Shown here piece after piece: positions 51,849 through 59,501 of a stretch of 64,000 bases of DNA. This stretch comes from Halocynthiibacter styelae (GTDB lineage Bacteria > Pseudomonadota > Alphaproteobacteria > Rhodobacterales > Rhodobacteraceae). Position 1 is the stretch's first letter; every line of letters begins with the position of its first letter. The DNA lies in contig NZ_JADCKQ010000013.1 of assembly GCF_016123485.1 (NCBI RefSeq), positions 36,857-100,856 of the forward strand. Direction: 5' to 3'. Made by a program: the position numbers and the translations under genes. The notes beneath the pieces are model-generated. The model saw nothing but the letters and a program-made list of their open reading frames with translations, did no database searches and was not told the origin of the DNA.

Positions 51849-53192
51849 TCAGCCCTCCCGCTCAATTTTGGCAAGACAATCACGAAGCGCCATTCCATAT
51901 TCATATTTAGCCGGGCAGGCGAAACCAACGAGGCCAAGATCTTCCTCGTCCAGTTCCAGCGCACCCAGTTGCTGGGCCACATCCGTATCCATCACCAGCA
52001 TTGCACGCAGCAGCTGGGTTGGCAGGTAGTCCTGTGGCATCAGTTCTTCGAAGGTTCCCAGCGGCACCATCGCACGACGGCCACCGTTCAGGTTTGATGT
52101 CAGCGCATACAGCTTTTTGGACAGGGCAGAGCCCAGAACCGGCTGATAGGAAAACTTGCTGAACATCGGACGGATCCAGCCCATCGGGATCTGTTTGTGA
52201 TCTTCTTCGATCACAGTGATCTGACGGTGATAACGGCCAAGATAAGCGGTTGCCCCTTCACCGGCGCGGCCAGACAGCACGGAACCAGAGATCACACGCA
52301 GCGGATCGCTGTCATCAACGCCGCCTGCGGTCAGCGCATCCATAGAGGCACCAGCAACCGTACGTACCAGACGGGGATCTTTCACGCGCGGGCCGGACAG
52401 GGCAATCACACGTTCGCTGTTCACAGTGTCGGTCAGCAGCAGGTGGCCGATTGCAATCACGTCCTGATACCAGATGGTCCAGACGGTTTTGGAACCGGTT
52501 GGTGCTTCGAGGAAATGCATATGCGTGCCAGGCAGGCCGGATGGATGCGGACCAGAGAAAGTCGCAACTTCGACGCCTGCAACATCACCGCCCGGAACAT
52601 CTGCGCCGGTTGCGTGACACAGGTATGTTTTGCCCTCAGACAGCTTTGCGATGGCCTCAAGGCCTTTCACAAAAGCTTCACGCTGTTCAGCGATAATCAC
52701 GGCGGGGTCCGCTGTAAGCGGCTCACTGTCCATCGCGGTTACGTAGATTGCCGCGGCACGTTCATCAGATGCAGGCACGCGGGAATAAGGGCGGGTGCGG
52801 AAAGATGTCCAGAGACCGGCAGCCGCCAGACGTTCCGCCAGGCCTTCTGCGGTGTCAGCGTTTCCGACAGATGAGAAGTCCACTGGTTCAGCGGCTTTGT
52901 CATCCACTTCGATTTCTACGCTGATCAACACGCGGCGTGCGCCCCGGTTGACGGCTTTCACGCGGCCGGAAACAGGTGATGTCACCATCACATCCGGTGT
53001 GTCTTTATGTGCGAAGACCGGAGACCCTGCGGCAACTGTGTCGCCTTCCTGAACAGAGAGGCGTGGCTTCAGACCGATGTAATCGGATCCGAGTAGCGCT
53101 ACTGTCTGAACGGCAGGTCCGTCGGCGATGCTCTGTGCTGGTGCGCCCGTGATCGGGAGGTCCAGCCCTTTTTTGAGAGGAAACTGATGCAC
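51849..53192 (-). CDS. nqrA: Na+-NQR subunit A
   Basis: 447 residues, soluble cytoplasmic subunit without cofactors. The start KKGLDLPITGAP is typical for the family, with a barrel-sandwich motif (DVMVTSPVSGRVKAVNRG) as in biotinyl-type folds. First gene of the six-gene operon; a 175-bp divergent region separates it from apbE at 53368. The pump couples NADH oxidation to sodium export, useful for sodium-driven TRAP transport in a marine cell. Confidence 0.96.
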   Translation of the reverse strand: MHQFPLKKGLDLPITGAPAQSIADGPAVQTVALLGSDYIGLKPRLSVQEGDTVAAGSPVFAHKDTPDVMVTSPVSGRVKAVNRGARRVLISVEIEVDDKAAEPVDFSSVGNADTAEGLAERLAAAGLWTSFRTRPYSRVPASDERAAAIYVTAMDSEPLTADPAVIIAEQREAFVKGLEAIAKLSEGKTYLCHATGADVPGGDVAGVEVATFSGPHPSGLPGTHMHFLEAPTGSKTVWTIWYQDVIAIGHLLLTDTVNSERVIALSGPRVKDPRLVRTVAGASMDALTAGGVDDSDPLRVISGSVLSGRAGEGATAYLGRYHRQITVIEEDHKQIPMGWIRPMFSKFSYQPVLGSALSKKLYALTSNLNGGRRAMVPLGTFEELMPQDYLPTQLLRAMLVMDTDVAQQLGALELDEEDLGLVGFACPAKYEYGMALRDCLAKIEREG

Positions 53193-53367
53193 GCTGGTAT
53201 CTTACCCTGGCTATTTTATCGTTCCGGGGGCAATAGCATTCCTGCGACGTAAACCAAAGGGCAACATGCGGCGTTTTCGTCGGTTATCAGGGGGTGCGGC
53301 GTTTTGTCTCAGATTGTGTTCCGCCACGATCCTTTAGGAGAACACAAGCTTAACGGACACTGTAAAG

Positions 53368-54387
53368 ATGACGGATTCAATGAACCTTACACGACGTACC
53401 ATCCTCTTCGCCCCTCTCGCTCTGGCCGCCTGCCGTAACGGTGGTGAAACCCTTAGTTTTAATGGGCAAACGATGGGCACAAGCTATTCCATCACAGCTG
53501 TGACCGGTTCCGCTACTGCGGGTCGTGAAGAGCTTGTGGCAGGGATTGATCAGGCCCTGGCGGCGGTTCACGCCGAAATGTCCAACTGGGATTCGCAGTC
53601 CGAAGTGTCGCTTTTCAACGCCTCTGCGTCGACAAATTCACAGACAGTTTCTCCGGCATTCGCGCAGGTGATGAATTCCGCTGAAGACGTTCGCCTTCTG
53701 AGCGGCGGAAAATTCGACGTGGCCCTGGGCCCGCTGATCGAAGCATGGGGATTCGGTGCAACTGGTCAGACCGGCACACAGCCATCTGACGCTTTGATTG
53801 CCTCCCTGATGGCCGGCGTTGGTGTAGGTGTTGAAGTAGATGGCAATACCATCCGCAAGAACAATGCTGAAACGCAGGTTTACCTGTCTTCCATCGCAAA
53901 AGGCCACGGTGTTGACCGCGTTGCGCAGGCTCTGAACGATCTGGGCGTAAAAGACTATATGGTTGAAATCGGTGGTGATCTGGTTACCGCAGGTGTGAAC
54001 CCTGAAGGTCAGCCATGGCAGGTCGGTATTGAAAAGCCTGACGTTCTGGCGCTTGGCGTTCAGTCCGTTGTGGGCATTTCCGGCATGGGTCTGGCGACCT
54101 CTGGTGACTATCGCAACTTCTTTGAAGTGGACGGTCAGCGTTTCTCACACATCCTGGATGGCGAAACCGGCCGCCCTGTAGATCACGCGACTGCGTCTGC
54201 AACTGTTGTTGCTGAAAACGCGATGATGGCAGACGCCTGGTCCACCGCGATGCTGACACTGGGCCGTGAAGAAGGTCTGAAACTGGCTGAGGAACTGAAC
54301 CTCGCGGTAATGTTTATTGAACGTGACGCTTCCGGCGATACATTCACAACAACCGCAAGCGCGCAGTTCGCCGCTCTGCAGGCGTAA
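53368..54387 (+). CDS. apbE: FAD:protein FMN transferase
   Basis: 339 residues. The N-terminus TRRTILFAPLALAACRN carries a lipobox (LAAC) and a twin-arginine-like start, so the protein is exported and lipid-anchored. Family motifs are visible: MGTSYSI, LSSIAKGHGVDR, MVEIGGDL and SHILDGETGRP. It transfers FMN from FAD onto the threonines of NqrB and NqrC. The ATG at 53368 has only a weak ribosome site; an ATG at 53380 is an alternative. It is divergent from nqrA rather than behind nqrF. Confidence 0.94.
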   Translation: MTDSMNLTRRTILFAPLALAACRNGGETLSFNGQTMGTSYSITAVTGSATAGREELVAGIDQALAAVHAEMSNWDSQSEVSLFNASASTNSQTVSPAFAQVMNSAEDVRLLSGGKFDVALGPLIEAWGFGATGQTGTQPSDALIASLMAGVGVGVEVDGNTIRKNNAETQVYLSSIAKGHGVDRVAQALNDLGVKDYMVEIGGDLVTAGVNPEGQPWQVGIEKPDVLALGVQSVVGISGMGLATSGDYRNFFEVDGQRFSHILDGETGRPVDHATASATVVAENAMMADAWSTAMLTLGREEGLKLAEELNLAVMFIERDASGDTFTTTASAQFAALQA

Positions 54388-54402
54388 TAAAGGATACAGC
54401 CC

Positions 54403-54651
54403 GTGGAAATTTTCGCATTTACCTTTGGTCTTCTTCTGATCGTTGTGCTTGGCATGTCGCTGGGTGTGATTTTTATGGACAAACGGATCAAAGGCAGCTG
54501 CGGCGGGCTGAATGCGATTTCCGATGCGGATCAATGCCTGGTCTGCAGTAAGGAAATTGATCCCAACAGTCCCCTGCGTGAACGTCTTCAGTGCCCGCGT
54601 GCCAGGAAGATGGCAGAACGTATGGCGGCTGAAGAAGCCGCGCAGGCTTAA
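54403..54651 (+). CDS. nqrM: Na+-NQR maturation protein NqrM
   Basis: 82 residues: one membrane helix (2-25) followed by a soluble tail with four conserved cysteines (33, 45, 48 and 64; GSCGGLN, DQCLVCS and LQC). This is the pattern of NqrM/DUF539, needed for assembly of the iron centre held by NqrD and NqrE. It follows apbE by 15 nt, so the two maturation factors form one transcription unit. Confidence 0.95.
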   Translation: MEIFAFTFGLLLIVVLGMSLGVIFMDKRIKGSCGGLNAISDADQCLVCSKEIDPNSPLRERLQCPRARKMAERMAAEEAAQA

Positions 54652-54685
54652 ATCTGCTTAGAAAATTCTTCTGTCGCTGGTGAAA

Positions 54686-54871
54686 TCACACATCCAGCGG
54701 CAGAAACCCAACTGTGATCAGGCAGATCGCAGCAACGCTCCCAAACAGCCATAACTGCCAGCGCGCGCCTTCTGCTTTCCAGACCCGGCGAAAGCTGTGT
54801 CCGGCCAGAATCGCGACGACAAACAGGATCAGCGCCAGTGTCGGCGGCAGTGTCAGATCTGTAAGTGACAT
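54686..54871 (-). CDS. Small membrane protein (two hydrophobic segments)
   Basis: 61 residues on the minus strand, with two hydrophobic segments (about 8-25 and 38-56) separated by a basic loop (FRRVWKAEGAR). AGGGAAA stands before the ATG. It is convergent with nqrM and divergent from the CBS-domain gene. No known family recognised. Placement beside Nqr maturation genes is suggestive but may be chance. Confidence 0.6.
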   Translation of the reverse strand: MSLTDLTLPPTLALILFVVAILAGHSFRRVWKAEGARWQLWLFGSVAAICLITVGFLPLDV

Positions 54872-54952
54872 AAAACATTTCCCTGATCGTGCGTTCTGCG
54901 TTTAGACTTGATGACATAAACAGTCCGTAAGTTTCAAGCAGGAGGGCGATAT

Positions 54953-55477
54953 ATGCCAGCATCATTTCAGGCACCGAAACGCAAGTCGGCGGATGACAAA
55001 CGCACGGTCAGTCAGTCGATAGAAAGCAATACCAGTAAGGATTCGACCACGGTTGCGACTCTGCTGAAGGCGAAAGAAGCGCGCACAATTTATCACGTGA
55101 CGCCGGAAAACACGATTTCCGATGCGGTTGCGATCCTCAGCGAACATAAGATCGGTGCGCTGCCGGTTGTTGCGGGTGATGGCAGCCTTGCGGGCATTCT
55201 GTCGGAACGGGATATCGTGCGCAAACTGGCGCAGACCCCGGGTCAGACCCTGCCGCAAAGCGTTGAAGAAAACATGACCCGCGCGGTTGAAACCTGCACG
55301 GCGGATGATCGGCTTGTATCGGTTCTGCGCCGCATGACTGACGGAAAATTTCGCCATATGCCGGTTGTGACCGATGGCAAAGTGACCGGCATGGTGACAA
55401 TTGGCGATGTGGTGCAGTTCCGCCTGCGTGAACTTGAACACGAAGCCCTGCAGTTGAAGCAGATGATCGTCGGCTGA
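54953..55477 (+). CDS. CBS-domain pair protein
   Basis: 174 residues, two CBS motifs at about 42-100 (ENTISDAVAILSEHKIGALPVV) and 108-168 (CTADDRLVSVLRRMTDGKFRHMPVV). The N-terminal 30 residues are basic and probably disordered. Such proteins bind adenosyl nucleotides and act as energy sensors. GGAGGG precedes the ATG. The stop directly abuts the convergent Lrp-type gene. Confidence 0.92.
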   Translation: MPASFQAPKRKSADDKRTVSQSIESNTSKDSTTVATLLKAKEARTIYHVTPENTISDAVAILSEHKIGALPVVAGDGSLAGILSERDIVRKLAQTPGQTLPQSVEENMTRAVETCTADDRLVSVLRRMTDGKFRHMPVVTDGKVTGMVTIGDVVQFRLRELEHEALQLKQMIVG

Positions 55478-55918
55478 TCAGACGCTGGACAGCAGAATAC
55501 TGGTTTCGCTGTTCATAACGCCATCAATCAGGCGCACTTCGCGCAGAACGCGGTCGAAATCCTGCAGGGTTTCGACCCGCAGATCTGCCACAAGATCCCA
55601 TTTTCCGCTGGTGGTGTGCAGCATATGCAGTTCCCGCAAGCCGCGCAGACGGCGGATGACCTGGGACGTGTTCTTTCCCATGACCTCAATCATCATGACC
55701 GCGTGGATCGCGCTTTGGTCGTAATCATCGCGCACCCGTGCCGTGAACCCGACCAGCGCCCCGGTCTCCAACATCCGGTCCATCCGGCTTTGCACCGTGG
55801 CGCGCGACACACCCATGATCTGCGCGAGCTTTGATACAGGTGCGCGCCCGTCCTGTCGCAGCAGACTGATCAGAGTGCGGTCAAGATCATCAAAGATGTG
55901 TTTGGCGGGCTGATTCAC
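55478..55918 (-). CDS. Lrp/AsnC-family regulator
   Basis: 146 residues if it starts at the GTG at 55918, which has AGGTGAT upstream; the longer frame to 56068 runs into the divergent promoter. Helix-turn-helix at about 10-55 (ISLLRQDGRAPVSKLAQIMGVSRATVQSRM), then the amino-acid-binding RAM domain. It is divergent from the ornithine cyclodeaminase gene, and a GCAGGT-TTG-ACCTGC repeat lies between. It probably activates that pair in response to arginine, citrulline or ornithine; the ligand is inference. Confidence 0.92.
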   Translation of the reverse strand: MNQPAKHIFDDLDRTLISLLRQDGRAPVSKLAQIMGVSRATVQSRMDRMLETGALVGFTARVRDDYDQSAIHAVMMIEVMGKNTSQVIRRLRGLRELHMLHTTSGKWDLVADLRVETLQDFDRVLREVRLIDGVMNSETSILLSSV

Positions 55919-55939
55919 GGGATCACCTGTACAATATTT

Positions 55940-55954
55940 GCAGGTTTGACCTGC
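55940..55954. promoter_or_regulatory. Inverted repeat operator between lrp-type gene and ornithine cyclodeaminase gene
   Basis: GCAGGT and ACCTGC are perfect arms around TTG. It lies 22 bp before the GTG of the Lrp-type gene and about 100 bp before the divergent gene, which suits a shared control site. Confidence 0.5.
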
Positions 55955-56055
55955 GATTTGATAAGTTTGGATCACAAATTTATACAGAAACAATATATCG
56001 CCTGCAATCTGTAAGGCGGATACTGGCAGAAACCGTAAGAATAAGGATGACCCGG

Positions 56056-57123
56056 ATGTCTGCCCCAACCCCTTCTGAACGCGCCTATGTTCCCTTCGTC
56101 AGCGTTGATAACATGATGCAGCTGATCCACCGGATTGGCATTGAGGACATGCTGTCCGGGATCGCTGCTTATATTGAAGAAGACTTCAAACGCTGGGAAT
56201 TGTTCGACAAAACCCCACGCGTGGCCGCGCATTCAACGGAAGGCGTGATTGAACTGATGCCGACTTCTGATGGCACGACTTATGGTTTCAAATATGTAAA
56301 CGGCCACCCGAAGAACACCAAAGAAGGCCTGCAGACCGTGACGGCTTTTGGCCTGCTGGCGGATGTTTACACTGGCTATCCGGTGCTTCTGACCGAAATG
56401 ACCGTGCTGACGGCCCTGCGCACAGCGGCGACCTCGGCAGTGGTTGCAAAGCATCTGGCACCGGCAAACGCCCGCACTATGGCGATGATTGGCAACGGCG
56501 CGCAGTCGGAATTTCAGGCCCTGGCGATGAAGGTGATCTGCGGCATCGACACGTTGCGCCTGTACGATACAGACCCGGCCGCAACCGCAAAACTGATGCG
56601 CAATCTGCAGGGTCTGGGCATGACACTGCATCCCTGCAAGACCGCGGAAGAGGCAGTGCAGGGCGCGCAAATCATTACGACCTGCACCGCGGACAAGCAA
56701 AACGCGACCGTGCTGAACGACAATATGGTGGGCGCGGGCATCCACATCAACGCAATTGGCGGCGACTGCCCGGGCAAGACTGAACTGCAGGCTGATATCC
56801 TGAAACGTGCGGATGTTTTTGTGGAATACCCCCCGCAAACCCGCATTGAAGGTGAAATTCAGAACATGCCGGAAGATTTCCCGGTGACAGAGATGTGGAA
56901 AGTGATCCGGGGCGACGAAAAAGGCCGCACCTCTGATTGTCAGATTACCTTGTTTGATGGCGTTGGTTTCGCGACTGAGGATTTCTCTGCCCTGCGCTAT
57001 ATCCGTGATCAGCTGGAAGGTACTGGCCTGTTCCAGCAGCTTGACTTACTGGCAGATCCCGATGATCCCCGCGATCTGTTTGGCATGGTTCTGCGCGCAA
57101 CGCCGGTCGCAGATCAGGCATGA
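56056..57123 (+). CDS. Ornithine cyclodeaminase family protein
   Basis: 355 residues from the ATG at 56056, which has AAGGA at a good distance; the ATG at 56047 is too close to it. The Rossmann motif MIGNGAQSEFQALAM and the upstream LTALRTAATSAV are typical of ornithine cyclodeaminase/mu-crystallin proteins. Ornithine cyclodeaminase converts ornithine straight to proline with loss of ammonia. The next gene, overlapping by 4 nt, probably makes ornithine from citrulline, which supports this role. Other family members reduce cyclic imines. Confidence 0.92.
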   Translation: MSAPTPSERAYVPFVSVDNMMQLIHRIGIEDMLSGIAAYIEEDFKRWELFDKTPRVAAHSTEGVIELMPTSDGTTYGFKYVNGHPKNTKEGLQTVTAFGLLADVYTGYPVLLTEMTVLTALRTAATSAVVAKHLAPANARTMAMIGNGAQSEFQALAMKVICGIDTLRLYDTDPAATAKLMRNLQGLGMTLHPCKTAEEAVQGAQIITTCTADKQNATVLNDNMVGAGIHINAIGGDCPGKTELQADILKRADVFVEYPPQTRIEGEIQNMPEDFPVTEMWKVIRGDEKGRTSDCQITLFDGVGFATEDFSALRYIRDQLEGTGLFQQLDLLADPDDPRDLFGMVLRATPVADQA

Positions 57124-58043
57124 TCCGCTCTTCTGTGCAGGCGCCCGGTGCGGTGATTATGGTGCGCCCGCATCACTTCACCGTGAATACGGAAACCGCC
57201 GCTGACAACGCCTTTCAGGCCAATGTAGCCCCGGATGCAAGCCACGCAAAACAGGCTTATGCCGAACACAGCCGCGCTGCAGAAGTGTTGCGCGACCATG
57301 GTGTGCGAGTGCATGTGTTTGAAGGCGACAACCCGGAAACCCCGGATTGTGTTTTCCCGAACAACTGGTTTTCGACTCACGCGGGCGGGCATGTTGCGGT
57401 TTATCCGATGAAGGCCGTAAACCGCCGTCTGGAACGTCGTCAGGACATCCTTGAGATGCTGAAATCCGATTACCGGGTGCAGGATATCATTGATTATTCC
57501 GGGCTTGAGGCGGACGGGTTGTTTCTGGAAGGCACCGGCGCAATGGTTCTGGATCACATCGAGCGGGTGGCCTATGCGGTGGAATCTGATCGCACCAATC
57601 CGATTGCCCTGGAACGGTTCTGTACGCATTTCAATTTTGAACCGATGGTCTTTGCTGCGGCCGACAGTTCTGGCGCGTCGATCTATCACACCAATGTTCT
57701 GATGTGTATTGGCACGGGCTATGCGCTGATCAGCACAGACATGATCACAGATCCCGCGCGCCGGGCTGAGGTCGTTGCACGTCTGGAAGCATCGGGGCGG
57801 GATGTGATCGACCTGACGGATGCACAAATTGCGCAGTTTGCTGGAAATGCGATTGAATTGATGGGGCGCGATGGTCCTGTATTGGCATTGTCGCAGACGG
57901 CTCATGATGCGCTGACGGGTGATCAGATTTCACGTATTCAGGCCCATGCAAAACCTGTGCCTTTGGGAATTCCAACGATTGAAATGGCGGGTGGTTCCGT
58001 CAGGTGCACAATCGCTGGAATACATCTGACGTCACGGATCTGA
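57120..58043 (+). CDS. ctlX: Citrulline utilization hydrolase CtlX-type (arginine deiminase superfamily)
   Basis: 307 residues of the guanidino-modifying fold. Visible motifs: CVFPNNWFSTH near residue 80, DGLFLEGTGAMVLDH, the histidine in SIYHTNVLMC, and the nucleophile Cys296 in GGSVRCTIAG. CtlX-type enzymes hydrolyse the ureido group of citrulline to give ornithine. The 4-nt overlap with the ornithine cyclodeaminase gene makes a two-step route from citrulline to proline. Arginine-directed activity is the alternative. Confidence 0.85.
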   Translation: MIRSSVQAPGAVIMVRPHHFTVNTETAADNAFQANVAPDASHAKQAYAEHSRAAEVLRDHGVRVHVFEGDNPETPDCVFPNNWFSTHAGGHVAVYPMKAVNRRLERRQDILEMLKSDYRVQDIIDYSGLEADGLFLEGTGAMVLDHIERVAYAVESDRTNPIALERFCTHFNFEPMVFAAADSSGASIYHTNVLMCIGTGYALISTDMITDPARRAEVVARLEASGRDVIDLTDAQIAQFAGNAIELMGRDGPVLALSQTAHDALTGDQISRIQAHAKPVPLGIPTIEMAGGSVRCTIAGIHLTSRI

Positions 58044-58266
58044 TTGTCGGGCAGGACCGGCTGACGCCTGTCCATCCGGGTGGGGTAAGGATTACCCCGT
58101 CGGATGGACAAGGTATCGAGGATGCACTAACACTTATACCGGATGTTCCGGCGGTGCGCTGCGCGGAGGCAAGCTGAACAGCAGGTAGTGGCTTTAAGAT
58201 GAGTGACGCAGGAACGCGGTGGTTTGTAGCGGGCGCAGTGACACAGATGGCGGTGTCTGGAGGCCG
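58044..58266 (+). other. 223-bp gap with a short open frame of unclear status
   Basis: A frame opens after a TGA at 57980 and runs to a stop at 58175-58177, possibly from a GTG at 58004 (57 codons). It overlaps the end of the previous gene and has no ribosome site. A second tiny frame starts at 58199. Neither is supported as a gene. The region may hold a remnant of a lost gene. GGAGG before 58267 belongs to the glycosyltransferase. Confidence 0.4.
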
Positions 58267-59232
58267 ATGAAGATTTTATGCATCACAGCTATGCGGAATG
58301 AGGGGCCACATCTGTTAGAGTGGATCGCCCATCATCGTGCATTGGGTGTTGATGAATTTCTGGTCTACACGAATGACTGCGATGACGGCACGGATGCGAT
58401 GTTGGATGTTCTGGCCGAAGAGGGCTGGCTGCACCATATCCGCCATGAGGTTCCTTCTGATAAATCTGTGCAATGGCAGGCACTGAAAGATGCGCGAACT
58501 CAGCCATCTTACCAATCGGCGGATTGGGTGATGATGATCGATTGTGATGAGTTTGTTAATCTGGCCGAACCGCTTACCAGCCTTCGCGGATTGATTGCGG
58601 AAATGCCGGAAAAAACCGATGCGATTATGTTGCCCTGGCGGTTGTTCGGCAGCAACGGGCGGTACCGGCTAAGTGGGGGTTTGACGCTTGAAATGTTCAC
58701 GCGCGCTGCACCTTTGGCCTTACGTGCAAACTGGCAATGTTTTTTTAAGACACTCTATCGGCGTACGGCATTTGGGCACCCCGGTGTGCACCGTCCCAAG
58801 CCACGTAAGCAGGGTCGTGATGCGAATTGGGTGACAGCATCAGGAGATCCGGTGGTTGTGCAGGAAAACACCATCCTGAAGATTAATGAGCCTCATTCAG
58901 GGTCACTTGTGCAACTTAATCATTACTCTCTTCGTTCCACGGAAGATTTTCTGTCCAAAATTTATCGGGGTTTGCCCAACCGGCGCGACCGGGAGGTAGG
59001 GTTGGGATATTGGCTGGAACGCAATCTGAACACAGTAGAGGATCGCAGTATTCAGCGATTTTTGCCTGTTCTGAAAGAATGTCGCGCAGAGTTTAAGCGG
59101 ATTGAAACCCTTCAGGAAATGCACCTGAACGCTGTTGGGCATCACCGAAAAATTGCGCAGGAAGCGCTTAAGAATATAGAAACGTTCCGTATGGTTTGGC
59201 AGCTGAGATTGGCTGGTGACAGCGTAGCCTGA
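58267..59232 (+). CDS. Family 2-like glycosyltransferase
   Basis: 321 residues from the ATG at 58267, with GGAGG upstream. The start MKILCITAMRNEGPHLLEWI and the DxD motif Asp92-Cys93-Asp94 (MMIDCDEFVN) define the Glyco_tranf_2_4-type family. It is soluble, and sugar donor and acceptor are unknown. Codon use looks less GC-biased than in the catabolic operons (more TTG, TTA and TTT), as in the next two genes, so the block 58267-63841 may have been acquired together. Likely role in making or modifying a surface polysaccharide. Confidence 0.85.
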   Translation: MKILCITAMRNEGPHLLEWIAHHRALGVDEFLVYTNDCDDGTDAMLDVLAEEGWLHHIRHEVPSDKSVQWQALKDARTQPSYQSADWVMMIDCDEFVNLAEPLTSLRGLIAEMPEKTDAIMLPWRLFGSNGRYRLSGGLTLEMFTRAAPLALRANWQCFFKTLYRRTAFGHPGVHRPKPRKQGRDANWVTASGDPVVVQENTILKINEPHSGSLVQLNHYSLRSTEDFLSKIYRGLPNRRDREVGLGYWLERNLNTVEDRSIQRFLPVLKECRAEFKRIETLQEMHLNAVGHHRKIAQEALKNIETFRMVWQLRLAGDSVA

Positions 59233-59501
59233 TGAGCATGTGGAACGTGGCTGTCCGATGGGGGCATAGACATGTTGTGCAGTGCGCGGCCCCGCTTCGG
59301 CTAACTGCATCCTGCCGACGGTAAATTTTTCTGCCCCGTTCATCCGGATTCCCGTCGTTGTGAAAGTATCGGATAGTTCCGGATTCAAGTTGTGACACAA
59401 GGGTCACGCGCGCTACGTCATGGCTGCACCGAATGGACAATATGCAGGGGATGACTTATGGTCAGCCGCAGTTGTAATTGAGTATATCCAGGGAAAAAGT
59501 T

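Noticed and set aside
58199..58270. 23-codon frame just before the glycosyltransferase
   Set aside because: No separate ribosome site and no recognisable peptide; the GGAGG here serves the ATG at 58267.
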